From NCBI RefSeq assembly GCF_025641885.1, contig NZ_JAOTQN010000001.1, positions 1 through 64,000 on the forward strand: a stretch of 64,000 bases of DNA. Reading direction: 5' to 3'. This document shows, in pieces, positions 25,556 to 34,569 of the stretch (positions within the stretch are counted from its first letter, which is position 1; every line of letters starts with the position of its first letter). The notes under the pieces were generated by a model. The model worked only from the letters and a program-made list of their open reading frames with translations, made no database searches and was not told the DNA's origin. A program made the translations under genes and the position numbers. Source of the stretch: Pyrobaculum sp. 3827-6. GTDB taxonomy: Archaea > Thermoproteota > Thermoprotei > Thermoproteales > Thermoproteaceae.

Positions 25556-26992
25556 TTAGTGTATTACGTATCTCATTTGTTCTCTTGGAAACTCGCCGGG
25601 GGATAGTCTGTGTAGCCAGTCTCTTACTCTCTGTCTCATATTTACCACAAAATCTACAACTACCCTCAGCTCCTTCTTGTCAAACTCTAAGTTGGGAAAT
25701 AATAATTTTAAAAAGGCGCTCATCATTCTCCTAACGGCTTTCTCATCTCTAATAGAGACGGCGCCTGAGAGCTCCAAATACCTACCCACCTCCCCCGCTA
25801 AGCTTTCTTTCCTCATTACGTGCATAGCTTCTGAGAAGTAGTCTAGCGCTATGCCGTAGCCTTGGGAGAGGTGGTAGCTGGCCTGTCTAATTTTGGGAAG
25901 AATCCAGCCTGGGACAACTCCATGTATTCTATCGATCAAGGCGGAGTCTCGCATGGGCTGCGGCAGTATGTAGGTAAAGTCCTCCACAGGCACGTAAACA
26001 CCGCCCCTCTCCTCTACCTCCACATTGCCTAACATAACAATAGAGCAACCAGAGGTTACCTTCTGCTTACCTCTCTCGTAATGGCCGCTCTCCATGAAAT
26101 CCTTTAACTTAGCCACTATCTCGTCTGGGTTGGGGAATCTCACTCTGGAGATCTCGTCAAAAACCACGGCGTCTCTAACAGCAATTTCGCCAGGTATTCC
26201 AGATCTTAAATTGTAAAATAGGGCGGCTGGCGATATCATGCCGCCTACAATTATCCTCGTATACCTACTGGCGTTTCTAAAAATAAAAGTCTTGCCAGTG
26301 GCTCTGGGGCCAAACTCCACAAGGTGGACATTCTCCTCCACCAGCGGCAACAGTCTAGAAAGTAGAGCCAGCTTCCTCTCAGTAGTGGGGTAGGCGTTGT
26401 GGTTATAACCCACTGTGTTAATTAAGACGTCGAGCCACTCCTCAAATGAAAACTCCCGCCTCGCCTCTTTCAAAATTCCCGGATCTGACGTGGGGCTTTG
26501 AAAAGGCTGAAAATCGACTACCATTACGGGATTTTCTAAAAGCTCTCCTTTTTGATCAGTCCTAGCGGTCTCCGGGGAGTACTCCAGCTCGATCAAGCCC
26601 CACATACCGGTGATCATCGTATTGGGGTGGCTTCTGGCTATGTCGGCGGGCACCCTCACGTCGTTTTCCCCAATAGAGGGGATTATGGCTCTGTGCTCCC
26701 CCGTCTCTAGATCAACCCAAATCCGCAACTCGTCTATAATCTTAATTCTCTTCTCCTCCACTAGGAGGTGTTTGACGTACTCCTTCTCGCTAGCCTCGAA
26801 ATAATGTTTCTTTACAAATTCTCTAAGTCTATTCATCCAGTCGCTGGGGTACTGTAGCGAAAACTCCGTCATTAAATACTCGGCGACGAAGCCAGGCAGT
26901 TTAGAAACCACAGCCTCCTGCAGAAGTTTTTTATCCACAGCATAGTCGCCAAAAACCCTCTTAATCTTAGCAAAAATATCTCCCCCCGTCAC
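25556..26992 (-). CDS. BrxL-like AAA+ ATPase lacking a Lon-protease-like C-terminus
   Basis: 478 aa from ATG 26992. The N-terminal ~200 residues match the general layout of BrxL (VDKKLLQEAVVSKLPGFVAEYL at the start). The AAA+ core has VEFGPRATGKTF (P-loop ~228-236) and Walker B VRDAVVFDEISRV (~273-285), then SIVMLGNVEVEE as the sensor-1 region and DSALIDRIHG. BrxL proteins of BREX systems are about 650-700 aa and end in a Lon-like domain; this one stops soon after the AAA+ lid. It overlaps the methyltransferase-nuclease gene by four bases (ATGA), a strong sign of a joint function in DNA defence. No PglZ or BrxC gene lies in the window. Confidence 0.7.
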   Translation of the reverse strand: MTGGDIFAKIKRVFGDYAVDKKLLQEAVVSKLPGFVAEYLMTEFSLQYPSDWMNRLREFVKKHYFEASEKEYVKHLLVEEKRIKIIDELRIWVDLETGEHRAIIPSIGENDVRVPADIARSHPNTMITGMWGLIELEYSPETARTDQKGELLENPVMVVDFQPFQSPTSDPGILKEARREFSFEEWLDVLINTVGYNHNAYPTTERKLALLSRLLPLVEENVHLVEFGPRATGKTFIFRNASRYTRIIVGGMISPAALFYNLRSGIPGEIAVRDAVVFDEISRVRFPNPDEIVAKLKDFMESGHYERGKQKVTSGCSIVMLGNVEVEERGGVYVPVEDFTYILPQPMRDSALIDRIHGVVPGWILPKIRQASYHLSQGYGIALDYFSEAMHVMRKESLAGEVGRYLELSGAVSIRDEKAVRRMMSAFLKLLFPNLEFDKKELRVVVDFVVNMRQRVRDWLHRLSPGEFPREQMRYVIH

Positions 26993-29900
26993 AGCTTCAG
27001 AGTACTAGGCCTCCTAGGCGACTTACCCACAGACCGCGAGGCCTTAACCTCCACCACCCCATCTCTAACATACTTCCCACACCTAAAACTATAGGACACT
27101 TTATAGACACCCTCATCCAGCTTTACCTCAACTCTATGCCTCCCGTCGCCCACAGACAGCCTCTCTGAGCCCCACGGAGCTTCTAAAACAACCTCAGCCT
27201 CTTTACACAAGCCAGATGTGGAAATTCCAAACTCTATAAAATCTCTCTCACCAGCAACCACGTCGGTCTTTGTAAAATCTATAGAGGGCGGAACCTCCTC
27301 TTCTTCTTCAACCTCCTCCTCAACCACTTCCTCTCCAGAGAGGATTTCAAACAGTTTTTTGAATTCGTTAAGTGCCTCATCAGGAATACCATAAAGCTGT
27401 GCAACAGCCCTATCAAGCTCATCCTCAACCTTTGCAAGCTCATCCTCAGGATTCCTAAACTCTCTACAGTAATCAGGCTTAGTCTGAGCATAGAGACACT
27501 TAGCTAGTTCATGGGCTTTCTTCGAAAGCTCTGCTATCCTCCTATGTACGGGATCACTAGGATTAAACTTACGCACGGTGATGTATTCCTCTACACTCGA
27601 AACAACAGCATATTGAAGTACGAACTGAATAATTGTTGAATTGAGAACACCTGCTAGGTAATAAGCCTCCTCTTCGTTTTGCAAGGGGATCATCACCACA
27701 GTATGATCCGGTACTACTGCACGTAAGCCTAAATACTTATCCTCTACAAGACCTATAACAGCAACATGGAAACCACCAGCTTGCATTCTTGCTGAGACTT
27801 CTTTCCAAACAACTTTGTAGGGAGCAAAGGCGGGCTCAATATTGAATAGATAATAGAATGGCGGTGCTCGTAGCTCCCCTTTCTCAAGCCCAAGCTCACG
27901 GTACGGTTTTAACTGTGACTTATAGGGTTCTCCACCTCTGTTAATTAAATCATTAAAGTAATTAAGAAAGTATCTCCACGTCAAAGGATACCTTGTTTTC
28001 ATATCAGAGTGAGAAATAGGATTGCCTGTCTTAGGATCGTGTGGGATTATGATATATCTATTTTTATATTCAACGTACCATTTCTTCACGTCTCTCCCTC
28101 TTATCAGCGGGTAGATCAGATCCGGCTCCACGGCGGCTTCAACTTGTTTAACCTTCTTTTTCTGCCCAGGCTCTGGCGGGTTGGTTATTACCAGCTTGCC
28201 ATCCGGCGTTTTATCCTTAATCTGGATGAAATAGACTTGATTAAGAGCTACATTAACTCCTTCGCGCGCCTCATATGGTGAGGATCCCTGGGTTATCCTC
28301 CTCACGTAGGGGAGCACCTCTTCGGTCACTTGCATCCACGGGCTCGACACATCGCCTTCCGCGACAGGAGCCATGACGGCGTTGAATCTATCCGTTATTT
28401 TCAGGACTTCTTCGAGAGGAGTGTCGGTCGGTATAGCTTTACCTGATTTGTTAATCCAAATAATGTGATTAACCCTCCTATTCTCCCTCATGATTCTACT
28501 TGCCTCCGGGCACTTACCTGAGTTAATGTCTCCCAGCTCGCAGATCTTCTCAATAATGATAGCAGACGTTCTATTCACCGCTCCCTCGAATGGATATAGA
28601 GTAACCATGTCGTGGATCTCGATGATTCTAGACTTAGTGGCTATGAATTTCCTGAAACCTGCACCCGCCTGTGTCTTGAACACAGTGAATGGCATTAGGA
28701 AGCCATGCCTACCCCCAGGCTTTAGGTATAGGTCGAAGCATCTTGCTAGGAAGAGCATCGCTAGGTCTCTCTTAACCTTTCCAAGACCTGTCTTGCCCTT
28801 TATCTCTGCCAGCCCATACTGAGACCAGAGGATTTTGCTCGTCTCTCTATATGCCTCAGGTAGATTCTCCCAGTTCACCCACGGCGGGTTGCCGACTATA
28901 TAGTCGTACCTACCCTTTAACACTGGGGCGAAGGCGTTTCTAATAATCGAAATCCATATATCGTCTTTTCCCTCTTCCTCTAGCTTAAGAAGAACTTTGT
29001 AGAGATCCTCTAAGAGCTTGAGCTCAATATCTTCAACATTAAATCTATACTTCACCCTGTTCCTAAAATCTGAGACGCTATACCTATTTCTCAGTGCAGA
29101 GGAAACCTCGCCGAGTATGCTAGGCAACATTCCTTTTTCAACAATGTTTGCAGGTATTTGAAACTCGCCGGCCACGGTCTTGAGGACGTAGACGTTGCCT
29201 GTGAGCGCTGTCCTCTTCTCTACCATGAGGGAGTCTGTGAGGTAGATTGGTATCTCAATATTGCCGCGTCTTCTCGGCAGGAGATCTGCGATTACGAGCA
29301 GGTAGTTGGTCCTGGCGGTTAAGACCGCCAGGGGGTTGAGGTCGTAGCCAACCACGTTATTCACTAAGTAGTCCAGCAAGACGTCTTCCAAAAAGTGCTC
29401 TCTCGCATAGTCTCTAAGCCTGGCTATATACCTCACGAGAAATGTCCCTGAGCCGCACGCCGGGTCGAGGACCCTCGCCTCCAGAGGCTTAAGCGGGTTT
29501 TCGGCGCCTATTTTTTCGAGATTTTCTCTGCTGAGGCCTACTCTGTCTAGGAGGTAGTCGGCTAGCCAGTCGGGGGTGTAGTACTCGCCGAGGCTGTGTC
29601 GAATTTCTCTTGGAACTAGGTTTTGGTAGAGTCTTTTGAGCAGATCTCTGGCAAATTCTGGCTCTAGTTGTGGAGTAGCTGGCTCGAAGTCGCCGAGGCG
29701 TCTCGCTATCTCTGCTATGACGTCGGCGAGATCTTGATCTAGTTCTTCCAGGTACCACGAGAAGTAGTCACCCTCTAAGAAGTTTTCGATGCCGAAGGTT
29801 TTGAAGACGCCGCCGCTTTCGAGATCCTTCAGCACTTCTTTAAGCGCGTCTGCGCCTCCTCTGCTGTATGCGTCGTCTAGCTCAGCTATATAGGAGCGGT

Positions 29901-30705
29901 AGAATTTGCCGCCGCCGTAGAGATAGACCACCTCTGCGGCAAGTAGCTTCAGGATTAAGGTGTAGTACGTCTGTATTGCGAAGAGGAGTTTGTCGTAGTT
30001 CAGATCTTTAGCTATTCCGTATTCCTCTCCTAGTTGCTTCAGTTCTTTCAGCTTATCTGGACTATACCCAGTGGCTTGTCTAAAGTGGTTGAGCCAGTCT
30101 TCAAATAGTATTTTAGTCCTCTCGCTCCTCGGCGCAAGGAGTTTTTCGTAGAGGACTTTAACCGCTTTTTTAGCCAGCGGCGACTCAGGCCCGAATTCCT
30201 TGAGGAGCAGATCTACTCTGAGGGCTTTTCTCCTCAGCCCTCTGATTGCCTCTATTAGTTTTATAATACTTTCTCTAGTCATCTCATAAGGACCTCTGAG
30301 AAGCCATGTGTCGCGGAATCTGTCGTATCTAACAAAAGCGATTTTATCGCTTATTATTACTCCCAGATATCTATCCCACTCGACTTTTGAGGTGGCCTCG
30401 TGTTGTATGTATCTTATGACTTGTTCTTTTGCTTTGTTTATTTCGGAGAGGGAAGACAGCTTCCCCGGCGCCTTGTATTCTACAATTACATGTCCATACA
30501 GCGCGTCTACTCTGGCGCCGGAGACCAGGGTGTATTCATAATGGCCATATTGGGTAATCCCGAGACGTTTTAATATCCTTTCCTCGATACATTCCTTTGA
30601 GACGTGGATTCTCAGCTCCTCCTCGTTTCTAGCCATCCGTGTATATGTCTTGAAACAGTTAACTACCTCGTCTATATCGAGCTGTATAGACTTAGATATG
30701 CTCAT
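26989..30705 (-). CDS. Nuclease-N6-adenine methyltransferase fusion (type IIG / PglX-like)
   Basis: 1238 aa from ATG 30705. Residues ~43-105 form a PD-(D/E)xK-like nuclease domain (GARVDALYGHVIVEYKAPG: D67, E76, K78). A gamma-class N6-adenine methyltransferase follows, with motif I DPACGSGTF (~412-420) and motif IV NPPW (~605). A long target-recognition-type region comes next. Near 1150 an acidic Glu run leads to a C-terminal beta-sandwich-like domain. One polypeptide with cutting and modifying domains is the type IIG arrangement, and the methyltransferase also resembles PglX of BREX. The downstream BrxL-like gene overlaps by four bases. Base composition is more AT-rich than the flanking genes, consistent with transfer. 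Confidence 0.75.
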   Translation of the reverse strand: MSISKSIQLDIDEVVNCFKTYTRMARNEEELRIHVSKECIEERILKRLGITQYGHYEYTLVSGARVDALYGHVIVEYKAPGKLSSLSEINKAKEQVIRYIQHEATSKVEWDRYLGVIISDKIAFVRYDRFRDTWLLRGPYEMTRESIIKLIEAIRGLRRKALRVDLLLKEFGPESPLAKKAVKVLYEKLLAPRSERTKILFEDWLNHFRQATGYSPDKLKELKQLGEEYGIAKDLNYDKLLFAIQTYYTLILKLLAAEVVYLYGGGKFYRSYIAELDDAYSRGGADALKEVLKDLESGGVFKTFGIENFLEGDYFSWYLEELDQDLADVIAEIARRLGDFEPATPQLEPEFARDLLKRLYQNLVPREIRHSLGEYYTPDWLADYLLDRVGLSRENLEKIGAENPLKPLEARVLDPACGSGTFLVRYIARLRDYAREHFLEDVLLDYLVNNVVGYDLNPLAVLTARTNYLLVIADLLPRRRGNIEIPIYLTDSLMVEKRTALTGNVYVLKTVAGEFQIPANIVEKGMLPSILGEVSSALRNRYSVSDFRNRVKYRFNVEDIELKLLEDLYKVLLKLEEEGKDDIWISIIRNAFAPVLKGRYDYIVGNPPWVNWENLPEAYRETSKILWSQYGLAEIKGKTGLGKVKRDLAMLFLARCFDLYLKPGGRHGFLMPFTVFKTQAGAGFRKFIATKSRIIEIHDMVTLYPFEGAVNRTSAIIIEKICELGDINSGKCPEASRIMRENRRVNHIIWINKSGKAIPTDTPLEEVLKITDRFNAVMAPVAEGDVSSPWMQVTEEVLPYVRRITQGSSPYEAREGVNVALNQVYFIQIKDKTPDGKLVITNPPEPGQKKKVKQVEAAVEPDLIYPLIRGRDVKKWYVEYKNRYIIIPHDPKTGNPISHSDMKTRYPLTWRYFLNYFNDLINRGGEPYKSQLKPYRELGLEKGELRAPPFYYLFNIEPAFAPYKVVWKEVSARMQAGGFHVAVIGLVEDKYLGLRAVVPDHTVVMIPLQNEEEAYYLAGVLNSTIIQFVLQYAVVSSVEEYITVRKFNPSDPVHRRIAELSKKAHELAKCLYAQTKPDYCREFRNPEDELAKVEDELDRAVAQLYGIPDEALNEFKKLFEILSGEEVVEEEVEEEEEVPPSIDFTKTDVVAGERDFIEFGISTSGLCKEAEVVLEAPWGSERLSVGDGRHRVEVKLDEGVYKVSYSFRCGKYVRDGVVEVKASRSVGKSPRRPSTLKL

Positions 30706-30803
30706 ACCCCGCCGCTGTCTGCCGCGTAGCTTTCGAGATTCCAGAGGTGTATATGCTTAATGAAGGCGGCGTGGTCATGTTGTTAGTATGTAGCGTTTTT
30801 ATA

Positions 30804-31305
30804 TCAGTTCTGTGCTATTCTGGTAATCCCACAGCAGACACGTGGGCGGGGCGACGTGTGGCGCTTCTCGAGCAACTTGTAGAATATGACCTTGTTCACG
30901 AACACGTAGAGCTTCAACTTTGCCAAGTCCTTGACTCTCTCCCGGTTTTGTCCACTATGTCCGCCTACGCGTTGCCCCCTTTTTAGCCTAAAGGCCACTT
31001 GGCCTAGATATGGAGGTGACCTGGTGGGGATTTCTAATGCTGGAGAGGTTAGATCTGGCGTACAAGTGCCACGGACACGTCGTGTACCGGACCAGCCCCT
31101 TGGGGGTCGTCGTTGCGCCGTAGAAGATAGGCGCGGCGGCGTGGTCGAAGAGGGAGAATATGAAAGACTTGCCGCCGCCCGGAGGCCCCAGCAACAGCAC
31201 GGCTCTCTCCCGCGCGCCGGATGTCCTAGTGAGCAACATAGGATCGAGATGTGGGTGGAATTGTGAGAGAGTTTGTGGAGACTTCGCTAATTTAAACCAC
31301 GCCAA
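30804..31305 (-). pseudogene. Remnants of a type IIG-like enzyme and of a P-loop ATPase
   Basis: Two short open pieces lie head to tail. In 30804-30998 the phrase RVKDLAKLKLYVFVNKVIFY followed by KLLEK resembles the conserved segment near the start of many adenine methyltransferase/restriction proteins, but nothing follows it. In 30988-31305 the stretch AVLLLGPPGGGKSFIFSLFD is a P-loop with its following helix, without the rest of an ATPase. Both look like broken ends of former genes next to the active restriction-type gene. Confidence 0.4.
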
Positions 31306-31316
31306 AGGATGAGACG

Positions 31317-31702
31317 TTGCTGGTGGACGGCCTTCTCCGTTACGGCTGTAGAAGCCTAGAGGAGCTGGATAGGATGAGGGTGGAGGCTTTGTGGGAGAGG
31401 AGGGCGGTGGCGGTGGTGAAGAGGCTTAAGAAGTCTAAGAAGCTTTGTAGAGCTAGGAAGTGGCTTGAACAACACGGTGTGTAGTTAAGTAACCACAAAC
31501 ACCAGGTTGCGACGGTGGAGCTGGGGAAGATATACGCCAGGTCTGTTACGGACGTGGTGGTTTTCGTCTTGATTAAACTCGAGATCCTCCCCGGATCGAC
31601 CCGCCTTGGAAGAGGGCTAGAAAAGCCGCCATCGAGACGCCGGGGTGGGCTAGAGACGTCGTGGAGAGGGCCGCCTCGGCGTTGCAAGAGGCCTCTGGCT
31701 GA
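31317..31702 (+). pseudogene. Degenerate small gene (in-frame stop and frameshift)
   Basis: From TTG 31317 a basic helical peptide is readable for 55 codons (YGCRSLEELDRMRVEALWER..., ...CRARKWLEQHGV) to TAG at 31482. The same frame resumes with HQVATVELGKIYARSVTDVV, and after a shift near 31590 continues as KRARKAAIETPGWARDVVER to TGA at 31700. A TATA-like ATTTAAAC is centred about 25 nt before the start. This looks like one gene broken by a stop and a frameshift; the first 55 codons could still be expressed. Confidence 0.4.
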
Positions 31703-31708
31703 GGGGTG

Positions 31709-31936
31709 TCAATTGCCGTGGGGGTACTGCCTTACCGCCGCCAGCACCGCCTCCACCAGGGCTTTTATCTGCTGGTCCTCCGTCGGCTTCCCGTCGACGT
31801 ATATCCTCTCCCCGTCGTATTCTATCACCGTCTTGTCTTCCAGCACGATGAAGGCGCCTATCTCGAAGAGGTGTATCTCCGCGGTTTTGTCGCCTATTTT
31901 GACGCGGTAGGCTGAGGGGCCTATTCTCTCCACCAC
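31709..31936 (-). CDS. Small unknown beta-rich protein
   Basis: 75 aa from a GTG start at 31936. Alternating hydrophobic/charged strands (YRVKIGDKTAEIHLFEIGAF, TVIEYDGERIYVDG) are followed by a C-terminal helix (QQIKALVEAVLAAVRQ). The pattern is that of a small folded protein rather than an antisense artefact, but no family was recognised. It is divergent from the gene starting near 31990. Confidence 0.45.
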   Translation of the reverse strand: MVERIGPSAYRVKIGDKTAEIHLFEIGAFIVLEDKTVIEYDGERIYVDGKPTEDQQIKALVEAVLAAVRQYPHGN

Positions 31937-31989
31937 GCCCCGTCAATATTTAATACTTAAAGATGTTTGGGGGTGTGTGGCTCTACTAC

Positions 31990-32217
31990 ATGGATGAGTT
32001 TGTAGAGGTGGACTGCGGCGGCCTTTCTCTGCTGGAATGCGCCTTGGCTAAGGCCGGGGAGGCGGGTTGCCGCGCCTCTAGGGCATGTCTCTGGGACGGC
32101 GTAGTTGAGATCTTCTGCGCCGGGGGAGGCGCCGCCAAGCTGTTGCCAACCCCCCAAGCGCTTTACCAATACTACCAACACCAAGACGAGGCAAACTGCC
32201 TAGAAGGGCTGAGCTGA
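31990..32217 (+). CDS. Small cysteine-containing unknown protein
   Basis: 75 aa from ATG 31990 (MDEFVEVDCGGLS). An in-frame ATG at 31963 would add nine residues, but the TATA-like TATTTAATA (31947-31955) is too close to it and about 39 nt from the second ATG. It contains five or six cysteines (VDCGG, LECAL, GCRASRACLW, FCAGG, NCLEG) and ends in a Tyr/Gln-rich helix. Function unknown. Confidence 0.4.
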   Translation: MDEFVEVDCGGLSLLECALAKAGEAGCRASRACLWDGVVEIFCAGGGAAKLLPTPQALYQYYQHQDEANCLEGLS

Positions 32218-32746
32218 CAGCCGGCGCCCCCGGGAGCTGAAGAAACAAACACGTAAAGCCGCCGCCCCGGCGCCGGGGCCACAGCCAGAAGAGCGGAGGC
32301 CATGACTCCACCGCATACCCTAACATACCTAGTCAACTCCAACTCTTCGGCCGGTGAAGCAGGTAATTGCCCTGCGCACGGCGTCTTGCGTTCTGTTGGG
32401 ATTTCCCGAGCCGTTTTTCGCAGTCGGGCGGCGCTGGTATACCCATCGCCGCCGCGTCAAGTTTTGCCACATGAGGGGGCTTTGGCTGGCCTCTTCACGT
32501 CTTGATGTTTTTCAATAAATCACGGTTGTCTGTAGAATTTGTACATATATACGCCGTATATATTTGTAGGTTTTGCAACAGGTTTTTAAAGCCCCCTGCA
32601 TAGGGGGGCATGGGCTGGGTAAAAAGCAGGAGGGTGGGTAAAACCAATGTTTTTCCCAAGGCGGGTGCCCCGCAAGGCGGGGCCTCTGCGGCGCGTATGG
32701 AGGCTTGGGGTGCGCTGTGGGTGGAGGGGTGGCGTGGGGGTGGGGT
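32218..32746. other. Non-coding stretch with hairpins
   Basis: No convincing gene was seen. Features present are a perfect AT palindrome (32545-32563), a TATA-like TTTTTAAAG (near 32583), a hairpin GCCCCC-loop-GGGGGC (32591-32609), and a perfect stem GCCCCGC-AAG-GCGGGGC (32667-32683). The last 130 bp before the next gene are very G-rich. A structured RNA or a regulatory region for the gene at 32747 is possible. Confidence 0.4.
32545..32563. repeat. Perfect 9-bp inverted repeat ATATATACG-C-CGTATATAT
   Basis: Two 9-bp arms flank a single C. In an intergenic AT patch within GC-rich DNA, this is a candidate operator or symmetric promoter element. Confidence 0.7.
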
Positions 32747-33010
32747 ATGAGGGTGCTGTCTGTTGCTGAGTTGGGTAGGTGCGTTGAGGAGTGTAGGTGG
32801 GTCTGCGGCGGCGTTATCGTCGCCGACGTGGGGGGCGCGGCTGAGCTGGCCCTTGCATTAAAGAAGACACTTGGGGGCGAGGCTTATGTAAATGGGAGGG
32901 ACATCCACCTGATTTCCGAGAGGTGCTACATAGTGCTGACTGTGGAGGAGAGGGCTGGCGGCGTGGCCGTAAGGGACGCGCTGGGGTGGGGCTCCGTGGA
33001 GGAGAGCTGA
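32747..33010 (+). CDS. Small unknown protein
   Basis: 87 aa from ATG 32747; the frame extends 14 codons upstream but that part is low-complexity Gly-rich. The sequence (RCVEECRWVCGGVIVADVGG, LALALKKTLGGEAYVNGRDI, RCYIVLTVEER) alternates helices and strands like a small alpha/beta domain with four cysteines. Codon use matches neighbours. No family was recognised. Confidence 0.45.
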   Translation: MRVLSVAELGRCVEECRWVCGGVIVADVGGAAELALALKKTLGGEAYVNGRDIHLISERCYIVLTVEERAGGVAVRDALGWGSVEES

Positions 33011-33316
33011 GAAACACGGCGCCTCCTCCGAGGTGGCTTATTCGGGAGCGGGTTGCGGAGCCCAGAGGAGTGGGGCAACCGCGGTGAAAAAAGCGGCTTT
33101 AGTTGGACCCGCGTTGCGGGGCGCGGCGGATGGCCGTGAGCTGGGCGGGTGGGACATGTCAAGTGGCCGTGTTGCCAGGGGCAGAATTGCAACAACCGGT
33201 TTTTCGCCGTTGATTTTTCCAAAACCTTTAGATATTTGTCAAACTGTACATAATATCAACTGATATTTTTAACGCTTTCAAGAAAAAGTTTATAAATTCC
33301 AGAGTTTCTTCAGGTC
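33011..33316. other. Intergenic region with GC-rich stem and downstream promoter
   Basis: The first 190 bp are GC-rich and contain an imperfect stem (GCGGGTTGC at 33048, GCAACCGC at 33075). The last 80 bp are AT-rich and hold the promoter of the gene at 33317, TATA box TTTATAAATT centred about 25 nt before its ATG. No ORF of substance was seen. Confidence 0.4.
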
Positions 33317-33676
33317 ATGGCCGGGTTTATAAAGGCAGTGGCTAAAATAAACAGGGCGCGGGGTCTTCCCAAGCCTCAGCGCTACGGCCTCTACCTGGAG
33401 GCCTTTCTGGAATGGCTCTCCTCTATTGCGCCTAGGGGGTCTGCGTTTAGAGTGGCGTACGACATATGCGGAGGTAGTAGCTCATGTATAGAGGCGATAC
33501 ACGGCGCTGTGAAGTGGGCTGTGGAGAGGGGCCTTGTGGAGGGTGTGGTGAAGCTGGCAGGCGGCTGGCTTGTGCCAAAAAGCCAACTCCCCAACCTAAA
33601 AGCCGCAGTCCTGATGTACAAGGCGGTGGTAGAAGGCGAAGGAAAGCTGGGAGTCAAGAAGAGAAGAGGGGGTTAA
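33317..33676 (+). CDS. Unknown small protein with helical fold
   Basis: 119 aa from ATG 33317, with a TATA box TTTATAAATT centred 25 nt upstream (leaderless). The sequence looks winged-helix-like: LYLEAFLEWLSSIAPRGSAF, then SCIEAIHGAVKWAVERGLVE and VKLAGGWLVPKSQ. It ends basic (KKRRGG). A DNA-binding role is possible but no family was identified. The 200 bp downstream hold only a possible 23-codon ORF at about 33838 behind a TTTTTAAATATT box. Confidence 0.55.
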   Translation: MAGFIKAVAKINRARGLPKPQRYGLYLEAFLEWLSSIAPRGSAFRVAYDICGGSSSCIEAIHGAVKWAVERGLVEGVVKLAGGWLVPKSQLPNLKAAVLMYKAVVEGEGKLGVKKRRGG

Positions 33677-33875
33677 AAATCCCCTGTAAAGATGTGTAGC
33701 ACTGAGAAGCGGCCGAGAGACGCCGGCGGGGGCGGCGCGCCGTAATCTGAGACACGCGCCGGGGAACGCGCCGTTGAGAGCCACGGGCCCTTTACATTTA
33801 TCATGTGGATTTTTAAATATTTTCTTGTAGTGATCATGAAATTCGGAGAGGTGACGATGTGGTTAAGTTTCGTGG

Positions 33876-34295
33876 CTACTGCCCCCTTGGTCTTTTGTAC
33901 TGTGTGATGTGCTTCGCGTTTGTGTGGTTTAGTAGCTTCTCGTCTGCTGTGTAGAAGTCGACTCCGAGGGACTCCGCCAGCGATATGTACGCCGCGTCGT
34001 AAACTGTGACTCCTAGCCTCAGCGCGGTTTCTAGCACCCGCGCCGGCTCGACGTCGATAATCTCGATTTCCGTCTGGTGGAGGAGCCTAAGCGCCTCGAC
34101 AGCCTTGTCTCTGCCGATTATCCCTCTGAGTGCGTATTTCCGCAGGGCGCTGGCCACCTCGAGCCATAGGCACGGCGGGGCGGCGGCCCTCACTCTGCCG
34201 GCTAGGTGGTCGTCTCTCAGCCTCCTCGCCTCTTGGTGGTGGGGCTCGGGGAGCGCCCACTTGACGACTACCGAGGCGTCAACTACGAGCCTCAC
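33876..34295 (-). CDS. vapC: VapC-type PIN-domain toxin
   Basis: 139 aa from ATG 34295. PIN signatures are in order: LVVDASVVVKWAL (D6), LWLEVASAL (E46 region), TVYDAAYISLAESLG (D near 96-100) and FYTADEKLL (D near 116). These four acidic residues bind the metal of VapC ribonucleases. The antitoxin gene lies directly upstream and overlaps by 17 bp. VapC toxins cleave RNA, often tRNA, when freed from the antitoxin; the target here is unknown. Confidence 0.85.
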   Translation of the reverse strand: MRLVVDASVVVKWALPEPHHQEARRLRDDHLAGRVRAAAPPCLWLEVASALRKYALRGIIGRDKAVEALRLLHQTEIEIIDVEPARVLETALRLGVTVYDAAYISLAESLGVDFYTADEKLLNHTNAKHITQYKRPRGQ

Positions 34296-34503
34296 GCTCC
34301 TCTCTTATCCACTGGGTGGAGTAGTCGCTGTCTATCTCCAGCCCGGCTGATAGGCTGTCCAGCGCGGCGGCCAGCCTCCTGGCTTTCTCCTCCCGCACCC
34401 TCTGCTCTAGGTACCTTCTTATCTCCTCTGCGTAGTTTATGCCGAGTTTTTCAAGCTCCTCCTTCAGCCTCCTGGACACCCTCACGCCGATCACCACGCT
34501 CAC
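34279..34503 (-). CDS. vapB: VapB-type antitoxin
   Basis: 74 aa from GTG 34503. The N-terminus (VVIGVRVSRRLKEELEKLG, then EIRRYLEQRVREE) is a ribbon-helix-helix-like DNA-binding segment, and the C-terminal acidic part (GLEIDSDYSTQWIREERE) would bind the toxin. It precedes and overlaps vapC, the standard operon order. A TATA-like TTTTTAAAG is centred about 27 nt upstream of the GTG, in the gap shared with the divergent oxidase gene. Confidence 0.75.
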   Translation of the reverse strand: MSVVIGVRVSRRLKEELEKLGINYAEEIRRYLEQRVREEKARRLAAALDSLSAGLEIDSDYSTQWIREEREARS

Positions 34504-34569
34504 GTTTACATACTGTGTTTACTTTAAAAAGTTAACGCATAACTTTATAAGTTACGCGTTGAGAGATGT
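34504..34569. promoter_or_regulatory. Divergent promoter region (vapBC / FAD-linked oxidase)
   Basis: This 66-bp AT-rich gap carries a minus-strand TATA-like TTTTTAAAG for vapB and a plus-strand ACTTTATAAG centred about 25 nt before GTG 34570. Repeated GTTAACGCATAAC/AAGTTACGCGTT sequences overlap both and could be an operator, perhaps for VapB autoregulation. Confidence 0.5.

Noticed and set aside
30747-30986. Plus-strand 79-codon ORF
   Set aside because: It is antisense to the methyltransferase-like remnant and has no promoter at a suitable distance or recognisable motif.
33838-33909. 23-codon ORF behind a TTTTTAAATATT box
   Set aside because: It is too short and overlaps the end of vapC; noted in the neighbouring entry but not called a gene.
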